NCBI GenBank assembly: GCA_002455655.1 | Contig: DKLF01000009.1 | Coordinates: 1-14,720 of the forward strand | Source: Oscillibacter sp. UBA6647 | GTDB lineage: Bacteria > Bacillota > Clostridia > Oscillospirales > Oscillospiraceae | Length of the DNA stretch: 14,720 bases | Reading direction: 5' to 3' | Part shown: in pieces, positions 14,640-14,720 of the stretch | Position numbering within the stretch: position 1 is the stretch's first letter | Layout of the letters: each line of letters opens with the position of its first letter | Program-made: the position numbers and the translations under genes | The notes under the pieces: model-generated | What the model saw: only the letters and a program-made list of their open reading frames with translations | Told to the model about the DNA's origin: nothing | Database searches by the model: none

Positions 14640-14720
14640 TTACCCGGTAAAAAAGATATAGGACAGCGCCCCCACCAACCCGATTCCCGCCAGCGTCAAA
14701 TCGAAGGCAAAGGTTACACC
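14640..14720 (-). CDS. C-terminal end of a membrane protein, probably a host permease (partial)
   Basis: Reading the minus strand from the window edge gives 26 in-frame residues ending in TAA at 14640-14642. They are almost all hydrophobic (FDLTLAGIGLVGALSYIFF, then TG), as in the last transmembrane helix of a secondary transporter. The ending resembles MFS-type sugar-acid transporters, but 26 residues are too few to name a family. The gene is closed by its own terminator, so it appears to be a separate transcription unit and not part of the phage-derived operon. Confidence 0.5.
   Translation of the reverse strand, partial: GVTFAFDLTLAGIGLVGALSYIFFTG

Noticed and set aside
14455..14640. Upstream extension of the small terminase frame to 14640
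   Set aside because: The extension would run through two terminator hairpins and lacks a ribosome site, while ATG 14454 has GAGGTGA at the right distance.
1..14720. CRISPR array, tRNA or rRNA genes, insertion sequences, or attachment-site repeats
   Set aside because: No regularly spaced repeats, no cloverleaf-like segment and no transposase gene were seen. Attachment sites cannot be judged because the left flank lies outside the window.

Overview
The window is a compact, phage-derived structural and lysis gene cluster from a GC-rich Gram-positive bacterium. The best guess is a Clostridia member of the Oscillospiraceae type, judged from GC-rich codon use, AGGAGG-type ribosome sites, PBSX-like protein families and a lysin with an S-layer-homology-like tail. 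Every convincing gene lies on the minus strand, so the cluster reads from right to left.

Right edge (14455-14720): the last 26 codons of a membrane protein, probably a chromosomal permease. A strong bidirectional terminator and a second small terminator follow, then about 75 bases with two copies of GCAAATTT and a weak promoter candidate. Head block (8720-14454): small terminase, large terminase, portal, prohead protease with a scaffold-like tail, a small decoration-like protein, HK97-fold major capsid protein and a helical head-tail connector. Neck and tail block (5514-8723): a second connector, a tail-completion-like protein, contractile sheath, tail tube, a small protein in the tail-chaperone position, and an unrecognised 206-residue protein exactly where the tape measure should be. 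Baseplate block (1560-5493): LysM protein, hub (XkdQ/gpD-like), spike, gp25/XkdS-like wedge, baseplate J (XkdT) and XkdU. Lysis block (41-1558): XhlA-like protein, a two-TM membrane protein, a holin and a CHAP amidase. The left edge is a perfect palindrome, probably the operon terminator.

The gene order follows Bacillus PBSX from terminase to XkdU, with nine ATGA stop/start overlaps and no visible frameshift or nonsense break. Two things are missing. There is no long tape-measure protein (XkdO position), and no tail fibre or fibre chaperone (XkdV/W/X position): XkdU is followed directly by the lysis genes. No integrase, repressor or replication gene lies between the upstream permease and the terminase. 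Together this suggests a streamlined, intact and probably domesticated contractile particle, perhaps like a gene transfer agent or PBSX in packaging host DNA, with a very short tail. That function is inference. The intact genes, the synteny and the two absences are read directly from the sequence.
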